A stretch of 64,000 nucleotides of DNA from JAIVGV01 sp036389335. Its GTDB lineage: Bacteria > Acidobacteriota > Blastocatellia > Pyrinomonadales > Pyrinomonadaceae. How positions within the stretch are numbered: the stretch's first letter is position 1; each line of letters begins with the position of its first letter. The notes under the pieces are model-generated. The model had not been told where the DNA came from. It worked only from the letters and a program-made list of their open reading frames with translations, and did no database searches. Below, piece by piece: positions 35,507 to 44,527 of this stretch. The DNA lies in contig DASVQC010000021.1 in the NCBI GenBank assembly GCA_036389335.1, positions 1-64,000 on the forward strand, read 5' to 3'. A program made the translations under genes and the position numbers.

Positions 35507-36199
35507 ATGAATCGAAACACTAACACTCTGGCGGGCAGGCTGAAGGGCGCAATCGTCGGCGCGCTCGGTCGCGAGAGGGCGAACCGGCTCTCCGCGCCCT
35601 ACCACGACTGGGCGGCGCGGCGTCGCACCCGCGCCGCGCTCGCCTCGCTCCGCACGGCGCGCGACCTGCGCGTCAACATCGGCTGCGGGCCGAACGCGCT
35701 CGCGGGCTGGGTCAACTTGGACGCCGCGCGCGGCGAGCAGATCGACGTGGTCTGGGACTTGCGGCGCGGCCTGCCCTTCGCGGACGACTCCTGCGCCGCC
35801 GTCTTCGGCGAGCACGTCATCGAGCACGTCCCGCGCGAGTCGGCGGAGAAACTTCTGCGCGAATGCCGGCGCGCGCTCCGGGCGGGCGGCGTGCTGCGCC
35901 TTTCGACGCCGGACGCCGGGCGCTACCTGCGCTCCTACGCGGGCGACGGGGAGTTCCTGCGCCACCCCTCTTTCGTCGAGCCCGCCGAGACGCCGATGGA
36001 TCGCGTCAACCGAATGATGCGCGAGTCGGGCCAGCACCTCTGGTGCTACGACGCCGAGTCGCTGCTGCTCCTGTTGCGCAAGGCCGGCTTCTCGAAAGCC
36101 GTCGAGCAGAGGTTCGGCGAATCGCTCGACCCCTCGATGCGCGGCATCGACGCGGAGTCGCGCGCCTTCGAGAGCCTTTACGTGGAGGCGGTGAAGTAG
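35507..36199 (+). CDS. SAM-dependent methyltransferase (type 11-like)
   Basis: A 230-residue protein: VNIGCGPNALAGWVNLDAAR is motif I and II, FADDSCAAVFGEHVIEHVPR is motif IV, and ALRAGGVLRLSTPDAGRYL completes the fold. It belongs to the small methyltransferases found next to glycosyltransferases and probably modifies a sugar or a lipid-linked intermediate. It follows the acyltransferase by five bases. Confidence 0.85.
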   Translation: MNRNTNTLAGRLKGAIVGALGRERANRLSAPYHDWAARRRTRAALASLRTARDLRVNIGCGPNALAGWVNLDAARGEQIDVVWDLRRGLPFADDSCAAVFGEHVIEHVPRESAEKLLRECRRALRAGGVLRLSTPDAGRYLRSYAGDGEFLRHPSFVEPAETPMDRVNRMMRESGQHLWCYDAESLLLLLRKAGFSKAVEQRFGESLDPSMRGIDAESRAFESLYVEAVK

Positions 36200-36273
36200 C
36201 TTCGGGGCGGGCGGGGGCGGTGTTCGCCGCCGGGTTGGGTCGGAACCCCCGCCGGTTCGATTTCGAGACCCTT

Positions 36274-37416
36274 ATGTATCCAGTTGATCACGCGACCGGC
36301 TCGGTCGTCGTCGTCGTCGGGGCGTCGGGGCAGGACGGCTACTACCTGACCGAGCGGCTGCTCGCCGAAGGGCGGCAGGTGCACGCGACGACGCGCAGCC
36401 CCGCGTCGCTCGACGCGCTCGCGCGCGCGCACGCCGCGGGCGGTCGCCTGCGCGTCCACGAGGTCGAGCTGACGCAGCCCGCGCCGCTCTTCGACCTGAT
36501 CGCGCGCGAGCGGCCCGCCGAGGTCTACAACCTCGCGGGACAGTCGAGCGTGTCGCGATCTTTCTCCGAGCCGCTGCGGACGTGGGCGACGAACGCCGAC
36601 TTCATCGCCGGTCTGCTCGAAGCCCTGCGGATGCGCAGCCCGCAAACGCGCTTCTACCAGGCCTCGTCAACCGACATGTTCGGCGCGGCGGGCGGCGCGA
36701 CGCTGCGCTACGACGAATCCTCCGCGCTCAACCCGCAGAGCCCCTACGCGAGCGCGAAGGCGGCGGCGCACCTGCTCTGCCGCGCCTACCGCGAGGCTTA
36801 CGACCTGAGAGTCGCCTGCGGTATCCTCTCGAACCACGAGTCGCGCCGCAGGCCCGCGCCGTTCCTCTCGCGCAAGATCGTCGATCACGTCCGCGCACTG
36901 CGCCGTCTCGCGCCCGCCGAGCGACGCAACGCGCCGCCGCTCCTGATGGGCAACCTGAGGATCAGGCGCGACTGGGGCTTCGCGCCCGACTACGTGGCCG
37001 GGATGCAGCTCATCATCAGGCAGACGAGTGTGCGCGCCGCCGCGCGCGGCGACAACTCAACGCGGGACGCTGATGACGCGGGCGCGCTCTACCGCGACTA
37101 CGTCCTCGGCACGGGCCGGAGTCACGCGGTCTGGGAGCTGGTTGACGAGGCGTTCCGCATCGCGGGCTTCGCCCTCGAATGGCGGCTCGAAGGCGACGAT
37201 CCGCGCGAGTGGTCGGCGCGCTTTGGCGAAGGCGGCGCGCTCGCCGTCGCGGTCGATGCGTCGCTCCTGCGCCCCGCCGATCCGCTCGTCATCGAAGTTG
37301 ATTCCACGCGCGCGCGCGAGGAGCTGGGCTGGTCGCCGCGCATTGGTCTGGAAGTTTTCCTGCGCGACATGCTCGACGACACGACCGCGCGCGCCTTCGG
37401 AGATCAGGCCGGATGA
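36274..37416 (+). CDS. Diverged GDP-mannose 4,6-dehydratase-like SDR
   Basis: A 380-residue protein from ATG at 36274. VVVGASGQDGYYLTERLLAE, VYNLAGQSSVSRSFSEPLRT, QASSTDMFG, NPQSPYASAKAAAHLLCRAY, LSNHESRRRPAPFLSRKIVD and GNLRIRRDWGFAPDYVAGMQ align well with Gmd. The catalytic acid is Asp134 instead of the usual Glu, and the segment that follows has insertions (around 240-260). Y158 and K162 are kept. It may act on a different NDP-hexose. Its stop overlaps the next start (ATGA). Confidence 0.78.
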   Translation: MYPVDHATGSVVVVVGASGQDGYYLTERLLAEGRQVHATTRSPASLDALARAHAAGGRLRVHEVELTQPAPLFDLIARERPAEVYNLAGQSSVSRSFSEPLRTWATNADFIAGLLEALRMRSPQTRFYQASSTDMFGAAGGATLRYDESSALNPQSPYASAKAAAHLLCRAYREAYDLRVACGILSNHESRRRPAPFLSRKIVDHVRALRRLAPAERRNAPPLLMGNLRIRRDWGFAPDYVAGMQLIIRQTSVRAAARGDNSTRDADDAGALYRDYVLGTGRSHAVWELVDEAFRIAGFALEWRLEGDDPREWSARFGEGGALAVAVDASLLRPADPLVIEVDSTRAREELGWSPRIGLEVFLRDMLDDTTARAFGDQAG

Positions 37417-38372
37417 GAACCCCAGTCGCCTTCATCATCTTCAACCGACCGGACGTGACCGCGCGCGTCTTCGCCGAGATCGCGCGCGCCCGCCCGCCCA
37501 AGCTGCTCGTCGTCGCCGACGGGCCGCGCGCCGACCGCCCCGGCGAGCGCGAAGCGTGCCGCGCCGCCCGCGCCGTCGTCGAGCGCGTGGACTGGGACTG
37601 CGAGGTGTTGACCAACTTCTCCGACGTGAACCTCGGCTGCCGCGGGCGCGTTTCGAGCGGCATCACGTGGGTCTTTGAGCAGGTGGAGGAGGCCATCATC
37701 CTTGAGGATGACTGCGTACCCGATCCCACTTTTTTCCGCTACTGCGACGAGTTGCTGGAGAAGTACCGCGACGACGAGCGCGTGCCCATGATCTGCGGGA
37801 GCAGCTTCCTGCCCGAAAAGCCGGCCACGCACAGTTACTACTTCTCCCGCTACGGCCACGTCTGGGGCTGGGCGACGTGGCGGCGGGCGTGGGGCCATTA
37901 CGACGTGAGCCTCGCGGCGTGGCCGGAGCTGCGCGGGACGACGTGGCTGGAGGACGTGCTGGGCGAGCCCGCGGCGGCGGCCTACTGGCGCGAGCGGTTC
38001 GACGCGACTTACGCGGGCCAGGTGGACACGTGGGACTACCAGTGGTTCTTCACCTGCTGGGCGCAGAACGGCATGGCCGTCCTGCCCTCGATCAACCTCG
38101 TCACCAACGTCGGGTTCGGCGAGGACGCGACCCACACCAAGACCGCGGTCAGCACGATGTCGTACCTGCCCGCCGGGGCGATCCCCTTCCCGCTCCGGCA
38201 CCCGCGCTACATGGTGAGGAGCAGGGAGGACGACCAGCTCGCCTTCAGGCGCATCTGCCCGTGGGCCGTGCCGCAGCCCGGCCTCGGCGGCTGGGCGCGC
38301 CGGAACCTTTCCCCGCTCCTGCCGGGGCCGATCAGGAAGTCCCTCTCGTATCTTCGCGCCAAGTCGGCTTGA
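37413..38372 (+). CDS. GT-A-fold nucleotide-diphospho-sugar transferase (HlpA-like)
   Basis: A 319-residue protein beginning TPVAFIIFNRPDVTARVFAE, with LLVVADGPRADRPGEREACR, the acidic site EEAIILEDDCVPDPTFFRYC, and HVWGWATWRRAWGHYDV and DTWDYQWFFTCWAQNG in the second half. This pattern is seen in a family of putative glycosyltransferases in exopolysaccharide loci, some labelled hemolytic-protein-like. It is coupled to the gmd-like gene. Confidence 0.8.
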   Translation: MRTPVAFIIFNRPDVTARVFAEIARARPPKLLVVADGPRADRPGEREACRAARAVVERVDWDCEVLTNFSDVNLGCRGRVSSGITWVFEQVEEAIILEDDCVPDPTFFRYCDELLEKYRDDERVPMICGSSFLPEKPATHSYYFSRYGHVWGWATWRRAWGHYDVSLAAWPELRGTTWLEDVLGEPAAAAYWRERFDATYAGQVDTWDYQWFFTCWAQNGMAVLPSINLVTNVGFGEDATHTKTAVSTMSYLPAGAIPFPLRHPRYMVRSREDDQLAFRRICPWAVPQPGLGGWARRNLSPLLPGPIRKSLSYLRAKSA

Positions 38373-38526
38373 TGAAGTTGTCATGGCCGCGGGCGTTCCG
38401 GGCCGCACATCGCCTTCGACCGGGGCGCCCCACGGCGCGCGCCCGACGCAGGCGGGCGGGCGCGAGAGTGGTCATCCCGCCGCCCGCGCCGCTTGAGGCC
38501 GAAAGAGAGAGAGGAGACGTTCAGCC

Positions 38527-39213
38527 TTGCTGCGAGAAATAGGCAGAGTTCTACTCGGCGGCATCGCCCAGCGCGGGCGCGATTATAAAAACCCGTCGGC
38601 GGCGGAATACCCCGGCGTCGAGTTTCAGAGCGGCGCGGGGGCTTACGGGGCGTGCCGGTTCGGCGAGGGCGTGGCCGTCCGGCAGAATACGATCCTGCGC
38701 GACTGCGAGGTCGGGCGCTACACCTACTTCGCTGCCGACAGCGTCATCGCCAACTGCCGCGTCGGCGCTTTCTGCTCCGTGGGCCCCGAAGTGTGGGTGG
38801 GGCTCGGTCGCCACCCGACCCGCGACTACGTCTCCACCTACCCGTCGTTCTACTCGCGCCGCAGCGCGGGGCGCGCCGACTTCGGCGTCACGACCGATTT
38901 CCAGGAGTACCAGCCGGTCGTGATCGGCAACGATGTGCTGATCAGCGCGCGCTGCCTGATACTCGACGGGGTGACGATCGGCGACGGCTCGATCATCGGC
39001 GCGGGCGCCGTGGTCGCCAGAGACGTGCCCCCGTACGCGGTCGTCGGCGGAGTCCCGGCGAAAGTCGTCCGCCGGCGTTTCGACGACGCGGACGTGGACT
39101 TCCTACAGCAGTTGGCGTGGTGGGATCGAGACCTCGACTGGATACGAGAGCACGCGCCCCTCTTCCGCGACATCAGGCTGCTGAAGGAGGCCCTCGCGGC
39201 CGAGCGGGGTTAA
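38527..39213 (+). CDS. Hexapeptide acetyltransferase (xenobiotic/CatB-like)
   Basis: A 228-residue protein from a TTG at 38527 with GAGAGGAGACG upstream. Left-handed helix repeats RFGEGVAVRQNTILRDCEVG and YFAADSVIANCRVGAFCSVG, then VGLGRHPTRDYVSTYPSFYS (the loop with the catalytic His), VVIGNDVLISARCLILDGVT and VVARDVPPYAVVGGVPAKVV. This is the CatB/VatD/NodL-type O-acetyltransferase layout. It is the last gene of the polysaccharide block. Confidence 0.88.
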   Translation: MLREIGRVLLGGIAQRGRDYKNPSAAEYPGVEFQSGAGAYGACRFGEGVAVRQNTILRDCEVGRYTYFAADSVIANCRVGAFCSVGPEVWVGLGRHPTRDYVSTYPSFYSRRSAGRADFGVTTDFQEYQPVVIGNDVLISARCLILDGVTIGDGSIIGAGAVVARDVPPYAVVGGVPAKVVRRRFDDADVDFLQQLAWWDRDLDWIREHAPLFRDIRLLKEALAAERG

Positions 39214-39335
39214 AGGCGGCCAGCCGCCGGCTGCCGACGCGACGCGCCGAAAGCGCCGTTCGAGTGTGGGCATTTCCGACTTCTACCCGAACCGCGGTCG
39301 CCCTCCGCGCGTCGCCCGGTAAGTGGCGCGCCGCG

Positions 39336-39344
39336 TGCTATACT
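39336..39344 (+). promoter_or_regulatory. Extended -10 promoter element for the HerA gene
   Basis: TGCTATACT at 39336-39344 fits a TGn-TATACT extended -10, 43 bases before the ATG at 39387. Confidence 0.5.
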
Positions 39345-39386
39345 TTCGCCGCGCTTCTTCCACCCCCTGACGGCACGCGAGCATTT

Positions 39387-41090
39387 ATGAGTCCCCGCCA
39401 AACGAACAGCGAAGCCGATCCGCTGGTCGGCACCGTGAAGGGCCCGGGCGAGCGGCCCCACGAGTTCCTCTTCATCACGACTGACAACCGGAGAGCGCGC
39501 ATCGGCGAGTTCGTCTACTACCTCGCGCGCGACTCCGAAGAGGAGCGGCGCATCCTCGGCAACGTCACCTCGCGCCGCCTCGTGCGCAACCTGCCCGACG
39601 CCTTCCTCTCCGACCCGGAGACGCCGCCCGCGGTCGTCTCCGCGCTCATCGGGCTCGACGGCGAGGGCTGCGAGCTGTACGAACTCACGGTCGAGTCCAT
39701 CGGCTACTTCAGCCGCCGCCTGAACGACTTCGTCAACCCGCGCATCCCGCCCGGCGCGGGCGACGCCGTCTACCTCGCCTCGTCGGAGACCCTCGCCTCG
39801 GTGCTCAGCCCGAAGCGCGTCGGCGCGCAGGGCTCGGCGCACCTGGGGAGCCTGCTGACGCGCGACGCGAACGAAGTGCCGGTCGTGCTCTCGGTCAAGG
39901 ACGTGGTCTCGACGCACCTCGCCATCCTCGCCTCGACGGGATCGGGCAAGTCCTACACGGCGGGCGTGATCGTCGAAGAGCTGATGATGCCGCACAACCG
40001 CGCCGCCGTGCTCATCGTCGATCCGCACGGCGAGTACGGCACGCTCTCTTCGGTCGAGACCGATCCGCGCTTCAGCGACGGCGCGTACCGGCCCGAAGTG
40101 AAACTCTTCACGCCGGAGCGCGTGCGCGTGCGCTTCTCCTCGCTGACGGAAGCCGACATCAAGTACCTGCTGCCCGAAGGCACGTCGGAGAAGATGCTGC
40201 ACTACCTCTCGCAGGCGTACCGCCGTCTGACGACGACCGAGCGCGGCGAGCGCGGCCTGTGGGGCTACCACGATCTGCGCGACGCCGTGACCGCCGAGAA
40301 GTACGGCGAGGAGGACGGGCGCTCGGGCGGCGGCAACGCCAGCTCCATCGAAGGCTTGCTCTGGCGGCTCGACAACCGCTTCGACCGGCCCGGCTCGATC
40401 TTCTCCGACAGCGAGCACATCCCGCTCAAAGAACTGTTCCGCCCGGGCCGCTGCACCGTGCTCCAACTCTCCGACATCGAGCAGAACGAGCAGCAGGTGA
40501 TCGTCGCGACGCTTCTGCGCCGCGTCAACAAGGCGCGCGTCTCGACCGTGCGCGGCGAGGCCGACCCGGCGACCGACTCTCACCTGCCCTACCCCGTCTT
40601 CGCCCTCTTGGAAGAGGCGCACCGCTTCGCGCCCGCGGGCGCGACCGTCGTCTCGACCAACATCCTCAAGCAGATACTCTCGGAGGGGCGCAAGTTCGGC
40701 GTCGGCATCGGCCTGATCACGCAGCGACCGGGCAAGCTCGATCAGGACGTGCTCTCGCAGTGCATGACGCAGGTGATCATGAGGATCGTCAACCCCATCG
40801 ATCAGGACACGGTGGCGAAGTCGGTCGAGGGCGCGGGCCGCCAGATGTTGCAGGAGTTGCCCGCGCTCACCAAAGGCCAGGCGGTCATCTCCGGCGTCGG
40901 CGTCAACACGCCGGTCATGTGCCGCGTCCGCGAGCGCATCACGCGCCACGGCGGCGAGACCTTCGACGCCCCCTCCGAGTGGGCCGAGTGGCACACCGAC
41001 GCCGCGCGCGGGCGGCGCGAGCAGGACGACGCCGTGATGGTCAAGCCCGCCTCCAAGAAGGTCGAAAAGTTCCGCGGCGTCGAACTCTAG
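39387..41090 (+). CDS. HerA-type hexameric DNA-translocase ATPase (DUF87)
   Basis: A 567-residue protein from ATG 39387. Its N-terminal HAS-barrel-like domain (about 10-130) is followed by the RecA-like motor: Walker A ASTGSGKSYTAG (182-193), VLIVDPHGEYGTL, Walker B FALLEEAHRFAP and the arginine-finger region KFGVGIGLITQRPGKL. HerA ATPases pump DNA in end resection with NurA or act in defence systems with SIR2 or DUF4297 partners. No NurA or defence effector is adjacent, so a housekeeping or unknown role is likely. Confidence 0.88.
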   Translation: MSPRQTNSEADPLVGTVKGPGERPHEFLFITTDNRRARIGEFVYYLARDSEEERRILGNVTSRRLVRNLPDAFLSDPETPPAVVSALIGLDGEGCELYELTVESIGYFSRRLNDFVNPRIPPGAGDAVYLASSETLASVLSPKRVGAQGSAHLGSLLTRDANEVPVVLSVKDVVSTHLAILASTGSGKSYTAGVIVEELMMPHNRAAVLIVDPHGEYGTLSSVETDPRFSDGAYRPEVKLFTPERVRVRFSSLTEADIKYLLPEGTSEKMLHYLSQAYRRLTTTERGERGLWGYHDLRDAVTAEKYGEEDGRSGGGNASSIEGLLWRLDNRFDRPGSIFSDSEHIPLKELFRPGRCTVLQLSDIEQNEQQVIVATLLRRVNKARVSTVRGEADPATDSHLPYPVFALLEEAHRFAPAGATVVSTNILKQILSEGRKFGVGIGLITQRPGKLDQDVLSQCMTQVIMRIVNPIDQDTVAKSVEGAGRQMLQELPALTKGQAVISGVGVNTPVMCRVRERITRHGGETFDAPSEWAEWHTDAARGRREQDDAVMVKPASKKVEKFRGVEL

Positions 41091-41431
41091 CCGCCGCGCG
41101 GAAGAAGGTTGAAGAGACAAGGCCGAGGGACTAAGAGGCGGGCAAACGAGCGCGCAGTCCGCGGCCTAACCCTTCACCTGAGCCGCCGCCCGCATTTAGC
41201 CCGCAACGGCGGGACCAGATCGCGGACGCGGCGCGCTAGCCTATTGACTTGCCGCCCGAGTGGGGATAATCTCTCGCCGCTTACTCTTCAAGGTGGTCGT
41301 GCAAGGGGGCTGTCGTTGCCGTGCTTGCAGACGCCTGAACCCCTCTTCCACACAGACGCCTCGACGAGAACCCTGAGGGGCGCGCTCGCCTCCGTGCCGC
41401 AGCCGCCCCCAGCATTTGAAAGGAGTCCCCC
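41091..41431. other. Intergenic region before the small secreted protein
   Basis: No gene is supported in these 341 bases. They contain a promoter-like pair (41244-41270) and about 160 bases of leader of no recognised structure. Confidence 0.55.
41244..41270 (+). promoter_or_regulatory. Candidate sigma-70-type promoter
   Basis: TTGACT at 41244-41249 and GATAAT at 41265-41270 with a 15-base spacer. Confidence 0.4.
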
Positions 41432-41902
41432 ATGCCGTTCGCACCCGCCTCCCGCCCCGCTCGCCTCAGCGCCGTCGTCAGCCTGCTCGCCGTCGTGCTC
41501 TCCCTCTGCGCCGCCTCGGCGCGCGCGCAGGACGAGCCGAAGGAGCCGCCGTTCCACGATTTCAAGGGCGTCTCCATCGGCATGAGCGCGCAGGACGCGC
41601 GGCTGAAGCTCGGCAACCCGACCGAGAAGTCCGACACCTTCGACTTCTTCAACCTCTCCGAGAAACAGACCGTGCAGGTCTACTACGACGCCGGGAAGGT
41701 CTCGGCCATCGCCGTCATGTTCTCGAACCCGGGCGCGGACGCCATCTCGCCCAAGACCATCTTCGGCACGGACATCGACGCGAAGCCCGACGGCTCGATG
41801 TACAAGATGGTGCGCTACCAGAAGGCGGGCTACTTCGTCGCCTACAGCCGCACGGCGGGCGATCAGCCACTCGTCTCCGTGACCATCCAGAAGATCAAGT
41901 AG
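41432..41902 (+). CDS. Small exported protein, possibly BamE/SmpA-like
   Basis: A 156-residue protein with a signal peptide (LSAVVSLLAVVLSLCAASARA-Q). The mature part begins with FKGVSIGMSAQDARLKLGNP, a pattern like the start of BamE/OmlA-type or related small periplasmic domains, and then has VQVYYDAGKVSAIAVMF. No lipobox cysteine directly after the signal. Function unknown. GGAG lies shortly before the ATG. A strong hairpin follows the stop. Confidence 0.65.
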   Translation: MPFAPASRPARLSAVVSLLAVVLSLCAASARAQDEPKEPPFHDFKGVSIGMSAQDARLKLGNPTEKSDTFDFFNLSEKQTVQVYYDAGKVSAIAVMFSNPGADAISPKTIFGTDIDAKPDGSMYKMVRYQKAGYFVAYSRTAGDQPLVSVTIQKIK

Positions 41903-41925
41903 CTCGCGCGGCGCCCGCCGCGAGT

Positions 41926-41973
41926 CCGGGGTCGGAGCCCCGGCGCACGACGCCGCCGGGGCTCCGACCCCGG
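41926..41973 (+). terminator. Long perfect hairpin, probable terminator
   Basis: CCGGGGTCGGAGCCCCGGCG at 41926-41945 and its exact complement at 41954-41973 (20 bp, 8-base loop). No T-run follows. The sequence itself has a nested palindrome and may belong to a repeat family. Confidence 0.6.
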
Positions 41974-42101
41974 CGCGGCGCGGCGGGCCTGATTCATCGC
42001 GAAGCGAGCCATCCCTCTCACACGGCGGGGCGCGCGCCGCACGGGCCACCCGTGCAGCCTCGTAGTCAGCAACCCGACTCGGCCACACACAGGAGAATTC
42101 A

Positions 42102-43196
42102 ATGAATCGGTTCAGGACCTTCCTCGTCTCCCTCGCGGCGCTCGCGCTGCTCGTCTGCTCGACCCTCGTCGCGACCTCCCTCGCCGACAGCGGCGCGAAC
42201 CACAAGGTGCGCAACCAGCACTTCGGCGTCTCGGGCGGCAACGTCAAAGACATCAGCCGCCGCTTCTGCTGTAGCGGCACGCTCGGCTCGCTCGTCAAGG
42301 ACAGCTCCGGCGTGAACTACATCCTCAGCAACAACCACGTGCTCGGCCTCGCCGGGGCGGCCACCGCCGGCGACGACGTGTCGCAGCCCGGCCTGATCGA
42401 CAACAACTGCGCCGTGGCGACCGTCGTCGGCGACTTCACCGCCGCGCCCGCCTTAAGCTCCGGCGTCGACTGCGCCGTCGCCGCGCTGCGCGCGGGCACG
42501 ATGGACTCGACCGGCTTCATCGAAGACATCGGCACGATCAGCAGCGTCACCAAGACGCCTGCCATCGGCCTCGGCGTGGCGAAGAGCGGGCGCACGACCG
42601 GCTTCCAGACCGGCAGCATCAGCTCGATCAGCACGACCGTCAGCATCAAGTACCCGACCTCCTGCGGCGGCAACAGTGGGCCGACGTTCACCTTCACGAA
42701 TCAGGTCGTCATTAATAGCAGCACGTTCAGCGCGGGCGGCGACTCCGGCTCGCTCATCGTCACCAACGACGCCAACCACCAGCCCGTCGCGCTGCTCTTC
42801 GCCGGCAGCAGCACCTCGACCATCGGCAACCCGATCAACCTCGTCCTCAGCCGCCTGTCCGCCACCCTCGGCAAGACGGTCAGCTTCGTCGGCGCGAGCC
42901 TCGGCACGCCGACCGCGCCGGCCTTCTCCATCACGACGGACGGGGGCATCGTGGAAGGGCCTTCCGAGCTGGCGATCGCGGGCGTGACGCGCGTCATGCG
43001 CGACCACGAGGCGGAGCTGATGTCGATGCCGGGCGTGCTCGGCGTCGGCGTCGGTCAGGGGACGAAGAACAACGGCGAGGCGCTCATCGTCGTCTACGTC
43101 AACCGCGACAACCAGAAAGCCTTACTCGACGTTCCCAAGTCGGTCGGCGGCGTGCGCGTCAAGCGCATCCTCACAGACGAGTTCGTCGCCCGCTAA
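42102..43196 (+). CDS. Secreted trypsin-like serine protease
   Basis: A 364-residue protein with an N-terminal signal (FLVSLAALALLVCSTLVATS). The chymotrypsin-fold triad is visible: H79 in LSNNHVLG, D123 in GVDCAVAAL and S215 in AGGDSGSLI. The C-terminal about 80 residues (RVMRDHEAELMSMPGVLGVG onward) form a separate domain with VGQGTKNNGEALIVVYVN. The lysine/arginine-binding pocket is not clear. It is likely active in the periplasm or outside the cell. It stands alone behind a hairpin and before a large terminator. Confidence 0.8.
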   Translation: MNRFRTFLVSLAALALLVCSTLVATSLADSGANHKVRNQHFGVSGGNVKDISRRFCCSGTLGSLVKDSSGVNYILSNNHVLGLAGAATAGDDVSQPGLIDNNCAVATVVGDFTAAPALSSGVDCAVAALRAGTMDSTGFIEDIGTISSVTKTPAIGLGVAKSGRTTGFQTGSISSISTTVSIKYPTSCGGNSGPTFTFTNQVVINSSTFSAGGDSGSLIVTNDANHQPVALLFAGSSTSTIGNPINLVLSRLSATLGKTVSFVGASLGTPTAPAFSITTDGGIVEGPSELAIAGVTRVMRDHEAELMSMPGVLGVGVGQGTKNNGEALIVVYVNRDNQKALLDVPKSVGGVRVKRILTDEFVAR

Positions 43197-43273
43197 GAGA
43201 GAGCGCGCCCCCCGCCGCGGGGCGGGCGGGTAGAAAAAAGTTCGGGCCCGGCGGGGCGAGCCCGGCGCTCCCG

Positions 43274-43313
43274 CCGACCGGCACCGACCGGCACCAACCG
43301 GCACCAACCGGCG
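43274..43313. repeat. Four tandem decamers
   Basis: CCGACCGGCA twice, then CCAACCGGCA and CCAACCGGCG. The last unit is the start of the left arm of the palindrome that follows. Confidence 0.8.
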
Positions 43314-43351
43314 CACGCGAGTCGCGACTCGCGTGCGCCGGTTGCTTTTCC
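43305..43351 (+). terminator. Terminator with 20-bp arms
   Basis: CAACCGGCGCACGCGAGTCG at 43305-43324 is followed directly by its perfect reverse complement (43325-43344) and CTTTTCC. It ends the protease gene. Confidence 0.8.
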
Positions 43352-43466
43352 GCGCCGCGATGCTAAGATAATTCCGCAACAACGCCCCTTAAAAATTTGC
43401 TTCCGCGAAGCGCGCCCTCTCCCGCCAGTGTTACCGGCTCGCGCGCCCGGCAGGTGAGGGATTCCC

Positions 43467-44435
43467 ATGGCAGAACAGTCAGCCGCGCCCACGCAAGACC
43501 TGTCGCGCCGCGCCGCGGAGATTTTCTCCACGCGCCGCGACGAGATTCTCAACCTCTGGATCAAGGATCGTTTGGAGTCGGACGACTTCCGCGACGAGCT
43601 GATCTCCAAGAAGGAGCTGCGCCAGCAGTCGCGCCAGCTCATCGAGCTGCTCACGCAGGCGATAGAGGAGTCGGGGGGCGAGGGCTTCGAGCACCCGGCC
43701 TTCGACGATCTGCGCCGCTTCCTCAACGAGATTTCGCACCAGCGCGCCGTCAAGGGCTACACGCCGATGGAGAACGCCACCTACGTCAGCGCGCTCCGCA
43801 ACACCGTGCGCCCGATGCTCGTCGAGGACTTCGAGGGCGACCCGGCGACGCTCGCCGCGGAGCTGGGCTACCTCGCCTCCGTCATCGACAAGATGGCGCT
43901 CGTCATGGTCGAGAACTACATCCGCTCGCGCGAGGAGACCATCCGCCAGCAGCGCGCCGACATGATGGAGCTCTCCACCCCCGTCATCAAAGTCTGGGAC
44001 AAGATACTCACGCTCCCGATCATCGGCACTCTGGATTCGCGCCGCGCGCAGTTGATGATGGAGGCGCTCTTGCAGCGCGTCGTCGAGACCGGGAGCACGG
44101 TCGCGATCCTCGACATCACGGGCGTGCGCACGATGGACACGCTCGTCGCCAACCACCTGATCAAGACGGTGACGGCGGCGCGGCTGATGGGCGCGCGCTG
44201 CATCCTGACGGGCGTCTCCCCGGCCATCGCGCAGACGATGGTGCAGCTCGGCATCGATCTCACGCAGATCACGACCCGCGCCCAGATGTCCGACGGCGTC
44301 AAGCTCGCGCTGGAGATGGTGGGCAAGACCATCGTCTCCACCAGCGCCCTCGCGCACCTGCGGAACGGACTCTCGCGCAACGGCGCGAAGTCGCCGGAGC
44401 CCGGCGCGGCGCGCGCGGAGAACAAACAGCCGTGA
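43467..44435 (+). CDS. rsbR: Stressosome sensor protein RsbR
   Basis: A 322-residue protein. The N-terminal alpha-helical globin-like half (about 12-165: IFSTRRDEILNLWIKDRL through VMVENYIRSREETIRQQR) is followed by a linker helix and a STAS domain (about 170-290). T225 in MDTLVANHL and T270 in QITTRAQMSDG correspond to the two threonines of B. subtilis RsbRA phosphorylated by RsbT. A tail of about 30 polar residues follows. AGGTGAGGGA precedes the ATG. It begins the stressosome operon. Confidence 0.92.
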   Translation: MAEQSAAPTQDLSRRAAEIFSTRRDEILNLWIKDRLESDDFRDELISKKELRQQSRQLIELLTQAIEESGGEGFEHPAFDDLRRFLNEISHQRAVKGYTPMENATYVSALRNTVRPMLVEDFEGDPATLAAELGYLASVIDKMALVMVENYIRSREETIRQQRADMMELSTPVIKVWDKILTLPIIGTLDSRRAQLMMEALLQRVVETGSTVAILDITGVRTMDTLVANHLIKTVTAARLMGARCILTGVSPAIAQTMVQLGIDLTQITTRAQMSDGVKLALEMVGKTIVSTSALAHLRNGLSRNGAKSPEPGAARAENKQP

Positions 44436-44507
44436 CAGGTGACGAGTGACGGGCGACAAGTGAAGTGCCTTTTTCACTTGTCGCCCGTCACTCGTCACCC
44501 GTCACGG
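44430..44507. repeat. Heptamer-built 34-bp inverted repeat between rsbR and rsbS
   Basis: The left arm is made of GTGACAG-GTGACGA-GTGACGG-GCGACAA-GTGA. The right arm 44474-44507 is its reverse complement with one mismatch. The loop is about 10 bases with T-runs. The left arm covers the rsbR stop codon. Confidence 0.85.
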
Positions 44508-44527
44508 TCTTCACGGAGCGAAGACCG

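Noticed and set aside
39387..41090. HerA-based antiphage defence system
   Set aside because: The ATPase has no NurA, SIR2, DUF4297 or other effector next to it; flanks are polysaccharide and secreted-protein genes.
41926..41973. Possible CRISPR or riboswitch structure
   Set aside because: It is one isolated palindrome without spacers or a conserved aptamer core; a terminator or repeat is sufficient. No CRISPR array is present anywhere in the window.
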